Source: Luteibacter yeojuensis (GTDB lineage: Bacteria; Pseudomonadota; Gammaproteobacteria; Xanthomonadales; Rhodanobacteraceae). From it: DNA of 64,000 bases. Of this stretch, positions 19,300 through 28,432 are shown piece by piece. A program made the translations under genes and the position numbers. Under the pieces are notes generated by a model. That model was not told the origin of the DNA and searched no databases. It was given only the letters and a program-made list of their open reading frames with translations. Within the stretch, counting starts at the first letter, position 1; each line of letters opens with the position of its first letter. The stretch is from NCBI RefSeq assembly GCF_000964085.1, contig NZ_JZRB01000028.1, forward strand, positions 1 to 64,000, in the 5' to 3' direction.

Positions 19300-20250
19300 G
19301 TGGAACGGCTCACCGCCAGACAACTCTTCGACGGCGTGCACGAACGCATGGCCCTGCGCTGGGTCGCCGGCATGCGTGGCGAGGCCCGCGTGCTGGAGCC
19401 CAACACCAAGCAGAGCCGCCGCCCGTCGCTGGTGGGCTACCTCAACGTCATCTACCCCAACAAGCTGCAGATCATCGGCACCGAGGAGCTGAACTACCTC
19501 GACGGCCTGGATTCGCGCCAGCGCTGGGAGGCCATCCACAAGATCGCCGCGTACCAGCCTGCCGCCCTCATCGTCACCAAGGACCAGGCCATCCCGCCTG
19601 ATCTGCGCGAAGTGGCCGAGGAAACCGACACCCCGCTGTGGCAGAGCACCAAGCGCGGGCATGAGCTGCTTACCTACCTGCAATACCACCTGGCGCGTAC
19701 GCTCGCGCCGCGGGTCACCTTGCACGGCGTGTTCCTCGAGGTGTTCTCCATCGGCGTGCTGATCACCGGCGAGCCGGGCTCGGGCAAGAGCGAGCTCGCG
19801 CTGGAACTCATCAGCCGCGGCCACCGTCTGGTGGCCGACGACGCCACCGAGTTCACGCTCATCGCCCCCGACGTCATCGACGGCGCCTGCCCCGAACTGC
19901 TACAGGACCTGCTCGAGGTACGCGGCCTGGGCGTGCTCAACATCCGCGAAATGTTCGGCCACACGGCGGTCAAGCCATCGAAGTACCTGCGCCTGGTCAT
20001 CCACCTCAAGCCGCTGAAAGATGGCGAGGAAACCGACGCCATGACCCGCCTTACCGGCGATGTCAGCCGCCGCAACGTGCTCGATGTCGACGTGCCCAAG
20101 ATCACCATCCCCGTCGCCCCCGGCCGCAACCTCGCGGTGCTGGTCGAGGCGGCGGTGCGCAACCATGTGCTGAAGAGCAAGGGCATCGACCCGGCTCAGA
20201 CCTTCATCGACCGGCAGGCGCACCAGATGCGCCGCTTCTCCCCATGGTGA
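19300..20250 (+). CDS. hprK: HPr kinase/phosphorylase HprK
   Basis: A bifunctional enzyme (316 aa) that phosphorylates HPr on a serine with ATP or PPi and removes it by phosphorolysis. The P-loop GEPGSGKS is at residues 157-164, and the signature [15 protein letters not shown] follows at about 206. The start is taken as GTG 19300 ([12 protein letters not shown]) because AAGGA lies six bases upstream and this aligns with the family N-terminus; GTG 19282 is an alternative but begins at the T-tract of a terminator. Its 3' end overlaps rapZ by seven bases. Confidence 0.94.
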   Translation: MERLTARQLFDGVHERMALRWVAGMRGEARVLEPNTKQSRRPSLVGYLNVIYPNKLQIIGTEELNYLDGLDSRQRWEAIHKIAAYQPAALIVTKDQAIPPDLREVAEETDTPLWQSTKRGHELLTYLQYHLARTLAPRVTLHGVFLEVFSIGVLITGEPGSGKSELALELISRGHRLVADDATEFTLIAPDVIDGACPELLQDLLEVRGLGVLNIREMFGHTAVKPSKYLRLVIHLKPLKDGEETDAMTRLTGDVSRRNVLDVDVPKITIPVAPGRNLAVLVEAAVRNHVLKSKGIDPAQTFIDRQAHQMRRFSPW

Positions 20251-21149
20251 GCCAGGTGACCGACGAGAACAGCCCCATCCACAACGCCGACGCCCTGCAC
20301 CTCGTGGTGCTCACCGGCATGTCCGGTGGCGGCAAGACGGTGGCCCTGCGCGCGCTCGAGGACCTCGAGTTCTACTGCGTCGACAACATGCCCGCGGAGC
20401 TGATACCGCAGCTGGTCGCCGCCGTGAGCCACGGCGAGCACGGGCCGCGCCGGCGCATCGCCGTGGGCGTGGACGTGCGCAACCGCCGTTCCGACCTGGA
20501 GCGCATGCCGCACGTGCTGTCCGAGCTGTCCACCGCGGGCGTGCACGTGCACCTCATCTTCCTCGACAGCCGCGACGACGTGCTCATCAAGCGGTATTCC
20601 GAGACCCGCCGGCGCCACCCGCTGGCCGTCGAGCGCCGCTCCCTCGCCGACTCCATCGCCGAGGAACGCCGGCTGCTGCGCCCGCTGGTGGCCATCGCCG
20701 AGAAGGTCATCGATACCTCCGAGCTCAACGTGCACCAGCTGCGCCGCCTGTTCGCCACCGGCTACGCCGCGGCCAGCGACGGCACCACGCTGCTGTTCGA
20801 ATCCTTTGCCTACCGCCGCGGCCTGCCGTCGGATGCCGACTTCGTGTTCGACGCCCGTTGCCTGCCCAACCCGCACTGGGAGCCGCGCCTGCGCCCCTTC
20901 TCGGGCCGCGACCAGGCGGTGCGCGAATACCTCGACGCGCAGCCGGTTGTCGGCGAATACTATGCCGACGTGGCACGGTGGCTCGATACGTGGCTGCCGC
21001 GCTTCGAAGGCGAAGACCGCAGCTACGTCACGGTCTCGATCGGCTGCACGGGCGGGCGCCACCGCTCGGTGTATCTGGTGGAACGCCTGGCTCAGCATTT
21101 CCGCACGGAGCGCGGCAACGTCCTTACTTTCCACCGCGAGCTCGAATGA
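20244..21149 (+). CDS. rapZ: RNase adapter protein RapZ
   Basis: A 301-aa nucleotide-binding protein. In E. coli RapZ presents the sRNA GlmZ to RNase E and so controls glucosamine-6-phosphate synthesis. Walker A GMSGGGKT is at residues 25-32, and the C-terminal effector domain shows [20 protein letters not shown]. Position in the rpoN/PTS cluster is conserved in proteobacteria. The RNA target in this organism is unknown. Coupled to hprK by overlap. Confidence 0.95.
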   Translation: MVSQVTDENSPIHNADALHLVVLTGMSGGGKTVALRALEDLEFYCVDNMPAELIPQLVAAVSHGEHGPRRRIAVGVDVRNRRSDLERMPHVLSELSTAGVHVHLIFLDSRDDVLIKRYSETRRRHPLAVERRSLADSIAEERRLLRPLVAIAEKVIDTSELNVHQLRRLFATGYAAASDGTTLLFESFAYRRGLPSDADFVFDARCLPNPHWEPRLRPFSGRDQAVREYLDAQPVVGEYYADVARWLDTWLPRFEGEDRSYVTVSIGCTGGRHRSVYLVERLAQHFRTERGNVLTFHRELE

Positions 21150-21186
21150 GCACTCCAACCCAACCCAGCCACGCCAGGGCCCGGCC

Positions 21187-21579
21187 ATGAGCGTCGGCGT
21201 GCTCCTCATGACGCACGAGGCCGTGGGCCATGCCCTGGTCTCCGCCGCGCGCCACGTCATGCCCAAGCTGCCGCTGACGGTCGATGCCGTGGAGGTGCCA
21301 CCCGGCGCCGACCCCGATGTCATGCGTTCGCTCACCGCCCGCCATGCGCGCGCGCTGGATACCGGCGACGGCGTGCTCGTGCTGGCCGACCTGTACGGCG
21401 CCACCCCCTGCAACATCGGGCTGTCGCTGGCCGAGCTGGGCGTGCGCCTGCGCTGCGTCTCCGGCCTCAACCTGCCCATGCTTCTGCGTGTGCTCAACTA
21501 TTCCGAAAAATCGCTCACCGAACTGGCGGAAGTGGCCGCCACCGGGGGACGCGGGGGGATCTTCATCGACCATGCTTGA
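21187..21579 (+). CDS. PTS mannose-type EIIA domain protein
   Basis: A free-standing mannose-family EIIA (130 aa). The phosphorylatable histidine is His10 in VLLMTHEAVGHAL, and the second half LADLYGATPCNIG matches the family fold. No EIIB, EIIC or EIID gene is nearby, so it cannot take part in sugar uptake by the local genes and is probably a signalling component. It overlaps ptsH by 8 bases, indicating coupled translation and similar amounts. Confidence 0.92.
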   Translation: MSVGVLLMTHEAVGHALVSAARHVMPKLPLTVDAVEVPPGADPDVMRSLTARHARALDTGDGVLVLADLYGATPCNIGLSLAELGVRLRCVSGLNLPMLLRVLNYSEKSLTELAEVAATGGRGGIFIDHA

Positions 21580-21841
21580 ACAGGAAATCACCGTATCCAA
21601 CCGGCTTGGCCTGCACGCCCGCGCGTCCGCCAAGCTCGTGCAGCTGGTGTCCAGCTTCAAGGCCACCGTGCACCTGGTGAGCAAGGGACGCGAAGTGAAC
21701 GCGCAAAGCATCATGGGCGTCATGATGCTGGCGGCGGGCATGGGCACCCAGCTCGTGGTGCGCGCCGAGGGCGATGACGAGGCGGCCGCCGTCGCCGCCG
21801 TCGTCGAGCTCTTCAACCGCAAGTTCGACGAGGGGCAGTAG
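21572..21841 (+). CDS. ptsH: Phosphocarrier protein HPr
   Basis: An 89-aa HPr. The catalytic histidine is His15 (NRLGLHARASAKL) and the regulatory serine is Ser46 in VNAQSIMGVMML, which closely resembles the site of Gram-positive HPr. Retaining both residues next to hprK predicts a dual-phosphorylated switch. It is located between EIIA-Man and ptsI; the start lies within the EIIA gene. Confidence 0.96.
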   Translation: MLEQEITVSNRLGLHARASAKLVQLVSSFKATVHLVSKGREVNAQSIMGVMMLAAGMGTQLVVRAEGDDEAAAVAAVVELFNRKFDEGQ

Positions 21842-21846
21842 CGCGC

Positions 21847-23604
21847 ATGAGGTACCTGCTGACAGGCAACCCAGCATCCCGGGGCATGGCCCTGGGCCGG
21901 GCACGCTTGATCCAGCCCAGCCTCTACACCGCCGACATGCGCATGCTCGAGGATGCCGAGATCGGCCCCGAGCTCGATCGCCTGCACAAGGCGCTCGACC
22001 ACGCCCGCGCCGAGCTGCGCGAACTGCGCGGCAAGCTGCACGGCGCCCTCGCCCGCGAAGTGGGCGACTTCATCGACGCGCATAGCCTGCTGCTCGACGA
22101 CGAGGAACTGCTGCGCGGCCTCGACGAGCTCGTCTCGGTCGGCCACTACACCGCCAGCGCCGCGCTGAAGATGCAGCGTGACCGGCTCGCGGCCGTGTTC
22201 GACGCCATGAACGACCCCTACCTGAAGAGCCGCGGCGAAGACATCGACCAGGTCATCGGGCGGGTCATGTCCGCCCTCTTCCAGCAGGCCAGCCGCGAAG
22301 AACGCAAGATCGCCGCACGCGTGGGCGAGATCGTGGTCAGCGACACCATCGCGCCGGCCGACATGGCCGGCATGGCCGGCCAGGGCATGCTGGGCGTCGT
22401 GGCCAGCGCCGGCAGCGTGTACTCGCACAGCGCCATCCTGGCCCGCAGTTTCAACTTGCCCATGCTCGTCGGCACGAAGGATGCCCTGGCCGTCATCAAC
22501 GACGACGACCTGGTGCTGATCGACGCCGAGCACGGCGAAGTCATCGTGCACCCCACCGCGCAGGATCTCGCCCGCTACCGCCAGTGGCAGCGCCAGGCCG
22601 CCGCCGAGGGCCGCCGCCTTGCCGCGCTTGCCTCCGCCCGCACCTTGACCCGCGACGGCGCCCACGTGCGCCTGTACGCGAACGCGGAGCTCGCCGGCGA
22701 CGTCACGCTCGCCCGCTCGCGCGGTGCCGATGGCGTGGGCCTGTACCGCTCCGAATTCCTCTTCCTGCGCCAGCGCGGCCTGCCCAGCGAGGACGAGCAG
22801 TTCACCGCTTACCGTGATGTCGTCATCGGCATGGGCGGCCTGCCCGTCACCATCCGCACGCTCGATCTCGGTGCCGACAAGGCCGACGCCGCCGGCCTCG
22901 CCATCCGTGGCGAGGACAACCCCGCGCTGGGTGTGCGTGGCATCCGCCTGTCGCTGCGCTACCCCGATATCTTCCTCGTGCAGCTGCGCGCCATACTGCG
23001 CGCCGCCTGCTACGGCCCGGTGCGCGTGCTGGTGCCCATGGTCACCCACCTGGGCGAGCTGACCGAGGTGCGCCGCCTGCTGCGCAAGGCCCGCGAGCAG
23101 TTGGCGCTCGAGGGCCACGAACTGCCGGAGCGCCTCGACGTCGGCGCCATGATCGAAGTGCCCGCCGCGGCCATCGGCGTCACCTCGATTTTGCAGAAGG
23201 CCGATTTCCTCGCCATCGGCACGAACGACCTGGCCCAGTACACCCTGGCCGCCGACCGCAACAACGATGCGCTCGACGGCATCTACGACCCGCTGCAGCC
23301 GGCGTTCCTGCGCCTCATCGCGCATGTCATCGCCGCGGCCCGCCGCGCGAAGAAGCCCATAAGCCTGTGCGGCGAGATCGCCGGTGATACGCAGTTCACC
23401 GCGCTGCTGCTGGCGATGGGCCTGGAGGAATTCTCCATGCACCCCGGCCAGCTGCTGCAGGTGCGCGACCGCCTCACCACGCTCGATTGCGCCGCGCTAC
23501 GCCGCGCCGCGCCCCACCTCTTCCGCGCGCACACCCGCGACGAAGTGGAAGAACGCCTGCTGGCCGTGGTCGCGAAGCAAGACGGCTGCGCCGGCGCGGC
23601 GTAG
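21847..23604 (+). CDS. ptsI: Phosphoenolpyruvate-protein phosphotransferase, enzyme I
   Basis: Enzyme I (585 aa; E. coli 575) autophosphorylates from PEP and passes the phosphate to HPr. The active-site histidine is His194 in SAGSVYSHSAILAR, the PEP site includes GTNDLAQYTLAADR, and the catalytic cysteine is Cys508 in SLCGEIAGD. There is no N-terminal GAF domain, so it is the classical rather than the nitrogen-type (PtsP) enzyme. It is the last gene of the regulatory PTS chain. A REP follows ten bases after the stop, and no permease gene comes next. Confidence 0.96.
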   Translation: MRYLLTGNPASRGMALGRARLIQPSLYTADMRMLEDAEIGPELDRLHKALDHARAELRELRGKLHGALAREVGDFIDAHSLLLDDEELLRGLDELVSVGHYTASAALKMQRDRLAAVFDAMNDPYLKSRGEDIDQVIGRVMSALFQQASREERKIAARVGEIVVSDTIAPADMAGMAGQGMLGVVASAGSVYSHSAILARSFNLPMLVGTKDALAVINDDDLVLIDAEHGEVIVHPTAQDLARYRQWQRQAAAEGRRLAALASARTLTRDGAHVRLYANAELAGDVTLARSRGADGVGLYRSEFLFLRQRGLPSEDEQFTAYRDVVIGMGGLPVTIRTLDLGADKADAAGLAIRGEDNPALGVRGIRLSLRYPDIFLVQLRAILRAACYGPVRVLVPMVTHLGELTEVRRLLRKAREQLALEGHELPERLDVGAMIEVPAAAIGVTSILQKADFLAIGTNDLAQYTLAADRNNDALDGIYDPLQPAFLRLIAHVIAAARRAKKPISLCGEIAGDTQFTALLLAMGLEEFSMHPGQLLQVRDRLTTLDCAALRRAAPHLFRAHTRDEVEERLLAVVAKQDGCAGAA

Positions 23605-23613
23605 CAAGGATTC

Positions 23614-23639
23614 GGTGGGAGCGCGCTTGCGCGCGATGG
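23614..23639 (+). repeat. REP element downstream of ptsI
   Basis: GGTGGGAGCGCGCTTGCGCG followed by CGATGG. It forms a widely spaced inverted pair with the REP at 23747-23772. The region between (about 107 bases) shows no other feature. Confidence 0.75.
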
Positions 23640-23746
23640 CAGCACAGCCACGCCCCTGCACGCGCAGGCGATTCTCCAAGCGCGGCACGAACCAGGCTTC
23701 CAACGGACGCGAATCGCTGACACCAGGCGGACTGTGCGCAAGCACC

Positions 23747-23772
23747 CATCGCGCGCCAGCGCGCTCCTACAG
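23747..23772 (-). repeat. REP element carrying the stop codon of the S41 gene
   Basis: CATCGCGCGCCAGCGCGCTC followed by CTACAG. On the reverse strand its head reads CTGTAGGAGC, and the TAG (23769-23767) is the stop codon of the S41-type gene. Confidence 0.75.
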
Positions 23773-25149
23773 GTGAGTGGGCGACTGTTGGGTTAACCAC
23801 GCGGTGGCATGTGCCACGGCGGTATCGTCACCAGCAGACTCATCGGGGATGACCTGCTTGCCAAAGGCTTCGCCATGGCGGTCGACATCAATGGCGGTTT
23901 TCAGCACGAGCGCGCTCCCGTCGGTTAGGGGAAATACCGAATTGGCGTTCGCCTGGCCAAAGGTTGGCTGGCCGAACGAGCGCGTGTGGGGGCGGCCATG
24001 GAAGGCGACCGCGACCGCTTCCCCGGCGCTTGCCGTTTTCGGCCCGAAGATGACGGCGACGGGTGCTGCCGTGAGGTCGACCGAAGGCTGCACCTCGAAT
24101 CCAAGGCGCTGGTTCGCGTAGATCGGCTGGTCCGGCTTGCCGGGTGCGCGATACGCCCCGACTTGCTGGTTGCCAAGCAGCGCGCGAACACCCGCGACCA
24201 TGGGTGGCACGCTGCCGCCCGTGTCGCGGCGGAGGTCGACGATCCAGCCGTGGGTCGCCGAGGGGGCGAGGTGCTCGATGGCGCTGGCCACTGTATCGGC
24301 GTAACGCTTGCGTGCCTCCGGCGGGCCCGTCATGCCAGGCAGCTCGATGTAGCCGACGCCGCCCGGCAGGATCTTCACCGAGGGAGGGAAGCGCGTGCCA
24401 TCCACGGTCGCGGCGATGTTTGCCTGCGCCTTGTCCTGGAATGCGCTGTGTCCGTCGCCGAGCACCGCGATGGCGTGGCGGATCGTTGGATAGGCCGCCT
24501 CCGCCGGCTCGCCACGGTCGACCTGTGTGTGCGCTTCATCGAGGAAGGCCTGCCAATCCACGTGACCCGCCGCGAGGGCTTGGCCACGAATCAGCGCGAC
24601 AGCTTCGTCAAGCAAAGCAGTCGCATCGATCTTCGACGCTTCTGGATCCACGGCCGCCAGCCGCAAGTGCGTGAACTGCGCCTCGCCCGGGCCATCCAGC
24701 ACGACACCGACGGTGATACGCGACGCCTGCTTCGGTACGTAGATACGAACGGTCTTTACCACGGGTGCCGTGCCCTCGGCGACGACACTGCCCTGCGTCG
24801 TCTGGAAACCGCGGCCATAGGGGCTTTCGCTATCGGTGCGAAGCCAGATCGCCGCATCGGTCGCCCCGCCCGAGCTGGCGATCTCACCGCTGAGGACAAC
24901 CTCGCGGCCTGCGAACGGCGCCGCATCGAAGCCGGCTGCCGCGCTGCCCCATGGTTCGCTGCCACCGGGCACCTTCGCGAGGGAAACCGCCGCTCCCCCT
25001 GACGACCAGGGGTTGCCTTGGGCGGCCATTCGGTAGGAAGGGTTGTGGGCCACGAGGTACCACGGCATCTCACCGGCGTGGGTGCAGCCGATGCAGGCTA
25101 TCGAGGACGCGACGGCTAGCAGCCATCGCGCGCGAGCGCGCTCCCACAT
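23767..25149 (-). CDS. S41-type peptidase-like lipoprotein
   Basis: A 460-aa exported protein. The N-terminus is a lipoprotein signal: Arg-rich n-region, hydrophobic core and a cysteine at residue 22 (SSIACIGC). The C-terminal half resembles the S41 tail-specific protease fold: VLGDGHSAF supplies a histidine and TASAGEAVA the probable nucleophile serine. The lysine of the CtpA Ser/Lys dyad (usually GKG) is replaced by FGQPTFGQ, so a Ser-His dyad as in the nisin-resistance protein group is more likely. Its start overlaps the upstream gene stop (TGATG). Start codon and n-region lie in one REP and the stop codon in another. Substrate unknown. Confidence 0.75.
   Translation of the reverse strand: MWERARARWLLAVASSIACIGCTHAGEMPWYLVAHNPSYRMAAQGNPWSSGGAAVSLAKVPGGSEPWGSAAAGFDAAPFAGREVVLSGEIASSGGATDAAIWLRTDSESPYGRGFQTTQGSVVAEGTAPVVKTVRIYVPKQASRITVGVVLDGPGEAQFTHLRLAAVDPEASKIDATALLDEAVALIRGQALAAGHVDWQAFLDEAHTQVDRGEPAEAAYPTIRHAIAVLGDGHSAFQDKAQANIAATVDGTRFPPSVKILPGGVGYIELPGMTGPPEARKRYADTVASAIEHLAPSATHGWIVDLRRDTGGSVPPMVAGVRALLGNQQVGAYRAPGKPDQPIYANQRLGFEVQPSVDLTAAPVAVIFGPKTASAGEAVAVAFHGRPHTRSFGQPTFGQANANSVFPLTDGSALVLKTAIDVDRHGEAFGKQVIPDESAGDDTAVAHATAWLTQQSPTHL
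25124..25148 (-). repeat. REP element encoding the N-terminus of the S41 lipoprotein
   Basis: CATCGCGCGCGAGCGCGCTC followed by CCACA. Read on the reverse strand, TGTGGGAGCGCGCTCGCGCG encodes WERARAR, the positively charged n-region of the signal peptide, and the A of the adjoining start codon lies at its edge. Confidence 0.75.
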
Positions 25150-25715
25150 CAGGCGCGCGTGGCCATGGCCATGCCTGCGCGCGTGGCGGCGGCGATGGCC
25201 TCCTTGCGTTCGGCGGTGGGCACCACGACCGCGAAGCAGTCGTCGGTGCCGGTCGCGATGTCGAGCAGCGCGAAGCCCTTGCGGTGCAACCAGGCGCCCG
25301 CCTCGGCCAGCACGGCAGGCAGCGCCGCGCGCTCGTCGGCGGGGCCGTCCCAGCGCGCGAAACTGCCCAGCGAGGCCATGGCGCGGTCGACTTGCCAAGT
25401 GACTTCCGCCGTGTCGCTGTGCGATAGCGACAGGTGCACGGACGCGGGGATTTCCTCCACGGCATCGTCGAAGCCCCGGGTCAATGCCGCGACGACACCC
25501 TCGCCTGGCCGCATGCCCTCGACGACATGCCGTGTCACGAGCGCGACCGAGCGGGGGCCGAGCGGGCTGAGCACCAACGCGATGAAAGCCCTGAGGTGCG
25601 GCTGGCCCGACGACGGGCCGTGGGGCTGCGGGCCCTGGGCTATGGCGCCTTCGACGCCATACGCGGGCACGGTGGCGCCGCGGGAGAAAAGCTTGTGCAC
25701 GAAGCTACGGAACAT
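25149..25715 (-). CDS. Conserved protein resembling DUF6630
   Basis: A 188-aa protein without signal peptide or membrane segment. The pattern EVTWQVDRAMASLG, an aromatic DGPAD segment, then HRKGFALLDIATGTDDCFAVVV resembles DUF6630-like proteins, of unknown function; I could not verify this by search. The ATG at 25715 (MFRSFVHKLF) is preferred over 25772 because GGAAGGA lies upstream of it. The stop overlaps the S41 gene start by one base (TGATG), so the two are co-translated and may work together. Confidence 0.55.
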   Translation of the reverse strand: MFRSFVHKLFSRGATVPAYGVEGAIAQGPQPHGPSSGQPHLRAFIALVLSPLGPRSVALVTRHVVEGMRPGEGVVAALTRGFDDAVEEIPASVHLSLSHSDTAEVTWQVDRAMASLGSFARWDGPADERAALPAVLAEAGAWLHRKGFALLDIATGTDDCFAVVVPTAERKEAIAAATRAGMAMATRA

Positions 25716-25865
25716 GGGGCCTTGATCCTTCCTTGAGCCATGGAAGAGCGCAGCCGGCGGCTGCGTCGCCATCCACCGTGAAAGCCGGTGGCATCTTCGC
25801 CGACGAATGCTAGAGGCCCGGGCCTGCTAAATCTGTAGGGGAATGCCTACACGGTTCCTGCAAAT

Positions 25866-25894
25866 ACAAAAAAGGCCGGCGAGATGCCGGCCTT
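25866..25894 (-). terminator. Rho-independent terminator of fadE
   Basis: On the reverse strand: AAAGGCCGGC-ATCTC-GCCGGCCTTTTTT. It starts 24 bases after the fadE stop codon. The rest of 25716-25917 shows no gene. Confidence 0.85.
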
Positions 25895-25917
25895 TCCTGT
25901 TGAAACCGCGCAGGTTT

Positions 25918-28389
25918 TTACGCCGCCCGCGAGGCTTCCATCTTCGCAGCCTTCGCCGCCACGCCTGCCTTCAGGTCATCGCTGTCGAAATCATCCACCG
26001 AGATGAACTCGGCCACCTCGTCGCGGACGCGCTGCAGCAGCGCACGCTCGGCCGCGGTGATGGCGCCGAGCTTCTCCGCTTCCGCCAGCTGTTCGTTGTA
26101 GGTGTGTGCCTGCAACTGGCCGCCCTTGAACGCCTTGAGGAACTTGCGCTCCACTGGCTCGGCCGCGATCACGTCGGGCAGCACCGCGTTCATGCGACCC
26201 ACGGTGTTGTTGGCGGTCGGGGTGAGGTAGGTCCACGTGGTGAGGCGGTCGCGGGCTTCGCTCGGCGCCGTGATGAGCGCGGCGACGCGACGGCCGAGGC
26301 GATCGGACGGCGGCACCTCGCGGCGGCCGAAGGGGAACACCAGGGCTCGCAGCAGCCACGCCACCGGGCGCACGGGGAAATTGCGGATGACGCCGTCGAG
26401 CGCCATCTGCATGCGCCACACGCACTCGTGGAACGCCCACGCCAGTAGCGGGCGATCCGCTTCCGGGCGGCCGGTGTCTTCATAGCGCTTGAGCATGGCG
26501 CTGGCGATGTACAGGTACGACAAGGTATCGCCCAGGCGCGCCGACAGCTTTTCCTTGAACTTCAGCTTGCCGCCCAGCACGCCCATCGAGACGTCGGCGC
26601 ACAGCGCCAGCGCCGCGGAGTAGCGGTTGAGCTTGCGGTAGTAGCGGCGGGTGTAGGCATCGCCCGGCGCATCACCGATGCGGGCCGACGTGATGCCCAG
26701 CACGAAACTGCGCACCGCGTTGGAGAAGCCGAAGCCGATGTGACCGAACAGGGCCTTGTCGAAGGTCTTCAGGCGCTCACGGTAATCGCTGATGCCCAGG
26801 GCCTGCATTTCCTTCAGCACGTAAGGGTGGCAGCGGATGGCGCCCTGGCCGAAGATCATGAGGCTGCGCGTCATGATGTTCGCGCCCTCGACCGTGATGG
26901 CGATGGGCACGCTCTGCCAGCCGCGGCCCATGTAGTTCTTCGGGCCGAGGATGACGCCCTTGCCGCCGTGCACGTCCATCGCGTCGGACGCGATCTGGCG
27001 GCACCACTCGGTGGCGTGGTACTTGGCGATGGCCGACGGCACGGCCGGCTTCTCGCCGCGATCCACGGCCGCGGCGGTGGCACGCGACAGCGCCTGCGTG
27101 GCGTACGTGAGGCCGCCGATACGGGCCAGTGCTTCTTCCACGCCCTCGAAGCGGCCGATGGCCAGGCCGAACTGCTTGCGCATGCGGGCGTAGGCGCCGG
27201 TGGCGGCCACGGCCATGCGCGAGGCGCCCGTGGCGTTCGACGGCAGCGAGATGGCGCGGCCCACCGACAGGCACTCGACCAGCATGCGCCAGCCCTGGCC
27301 GGCCATGTGCGGGCCACCGATCAGCACCGACAGCGGGACGAACATGTCCTTCGCGTGGATGGGGCCGTTCTGGAACGGGGTGTTGAGCGGGAAATGGCGG
27401 CGGCCGATCTCCATGCCCGGGGTTTCACGCGGCAACAGGGCGAGCGTGATGCCCAGGTCTTCCTTGTCGCCCAGCAGTTTTTCCGGGTCGTACATGCGGA
27501 ACGCGAGGCCCACGATGGTGGCGATGGGCGCGAGCGTGATGTAGCGCTTGTCGAACGTCAACCTGATGCCGACGGTTTCCTCGCCGTTCCACATGCCCTT
27601 GCAGACGATGCCGAAGTCGGGGATGGAGGTGGCGTCGGAGCCGGCGTACGGGCCCGTGAGGGCGAAGCACGGGATTTCGCGGCCATCGGCCAGGCGCGGC
27701 AGGAAGTGGTTCTTCTGCTCGTCGCTGCCGTAGTGCATGAGCAGCTCGCCCGGGCCGAGCGAGTTGGGCACGGCCACGGTGGAGGCCAAGGTCTGCGACA
27801 TGCTGCTGAGTTTCTGCAGCACGGCCGAGTGGGCCAGCGCGGAGAAGCCCAGGCCGCCGTAGCTTTTCGGGATGATCATGCCGAAGAACTTGTTCCGCTT
27901 GATGAACTCCCACACGTTCGGCGGCAGGTCGGCCAGCTCGTGGGTGATCTGCCAGTCGTCGATCATGCCGCAGAGCTCTTCCACCGGGCCGTCGAGGAAC
28001 GCCTGCTCCTCGACCGATAGTTCCGGCTTCGGCTGCTTCAGCAGCACGCTCCACTTCGGCATGCCCGAGAACAGCTCGCCCTCGAAGCCGACCGTGCCGG
28101 CTTCCAGCGCCGTCTGCTCGGTCTCCGACAGCTTCGGCGTCACCTTCGCGAACATGGACAGCAGCGGCGCGCTGATTTTCTTGCGGCGGAAATCGACCAT
28201 CAGCAGCGGCACGGCGACGACGGCCAGCAGCACCAGCAGGATGACCGTGGTGACCGGCGCGCCGGCGAGGACGCCAACGACGAGCGTGGCCGCCGCGGTG
28301 ACGATGGCCCACGTCTTGAGGGACGTGCGGTGGTAGGCACATGCACCGGAGGCGATCAGTGCCGCCAGTACAACCAGGATCGCAGACAT
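25918..28389 (-). CDS. fadE: Acyl-CoA dehydrogenase FadE
   Basis: An 823-aa FAD-dependent acyl-CoA dehydrogenase, first step of fatty acid beta-oxidation (E. coli FadE 814 aa). Two or three N-terminal hydrophobic segments (residues 1-65) anchor it in the membrane; the acyl-CoA dehydrogenase core runs from about 90 to 490, with FALTGPYAGSDATS and VHGGKGVILGPKNYMGRGW, and the DUF1974 C-terminal domain follows. The ATG at 28389 (MSAILVVLAALIASG) is preceded by AGGTGATACCC. An alpha/beta hydrolase lies 43 bases upstream on the same strand and a TetR regulator is divergent. Confidence 0.93.
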   Translation of the reverse strand: MSAILVVLAALIASGACAYHRTSLKTWAIVTAAATLVVGVLAGAPVTTVILLVLLAVVAVPLLMVDFRRKKISAPLLSMFAKVTPKLSETEQTALEAGTVGFEGELFSGMPKWSVLLKQPKPELSVEEQAFLDGPVEELCGMIDDWQITHELADLPPNVWEFIKRNKFFGMIIPKSYGGLGFSALAHSAVLQKLSSMSQTLASTVAVPNSLGPGELLMHYGSDEQKNHFLPRLADGREIPCFALTGPYAGSDATSIPDFGIVCKGMWNGEETVGIRLTFDKRYITLAPIATIVGLAFRMYDPEKLLGDKEDLGITLALLPRETPGMEIGRRHFPLNTPFQNGPIHAKDMFVPLSVLIGGPHMAGQGWRMLVECLSVGRAISLPSNATGASRMAVAATGAYARMRKQFGLAIGRFEGVEEALARIGGLTYATQALSRATAAAVDRGEKPAVPSAIAKYHATEWCRQIASDAMDVHGGKGVILGPKNYMGRGWQSVPIAITVEGANIMTRSLMIFGQGAIRCHPYVLKEMQALGISDYRERLKTFDKALFGHIGFGFSNAVRSFVLGITSARIGDAPGDAYTRRYYRKLNRYSAALALCADVSMGVLGGKLKFKEKLSARLGDTLSYLYIASAMLKRYEDTGRPEADRPLLAWAFHECVWRMQMALDGVIRNFPVRPVAWLLRALVFPFGRREVPPSDRLGRRVAALITAPSEARDRLTTWTYLTPTANNTVGRMNAVLPDVIAAEPVERKFLKAFKGGQLQAHTYNEQLAEAEKLGAITAAERALLQRVRDEVAEFISVDDFDSDDLKAGVAAKAAKMEASRAA

Positions 28390-28432
28390 GGGTATCACCT
28401 CGTGACGAATGTGTTGCTTTGGAAAGGGTGGC

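Noticed and set aside
17248-19824. 858-codon reverse frame opposite rpoN-hpf-hprK
   Set aside because: The opposite strand holds three well-conserved genes, and the frame has the composition of antisense GC-rich DNA.
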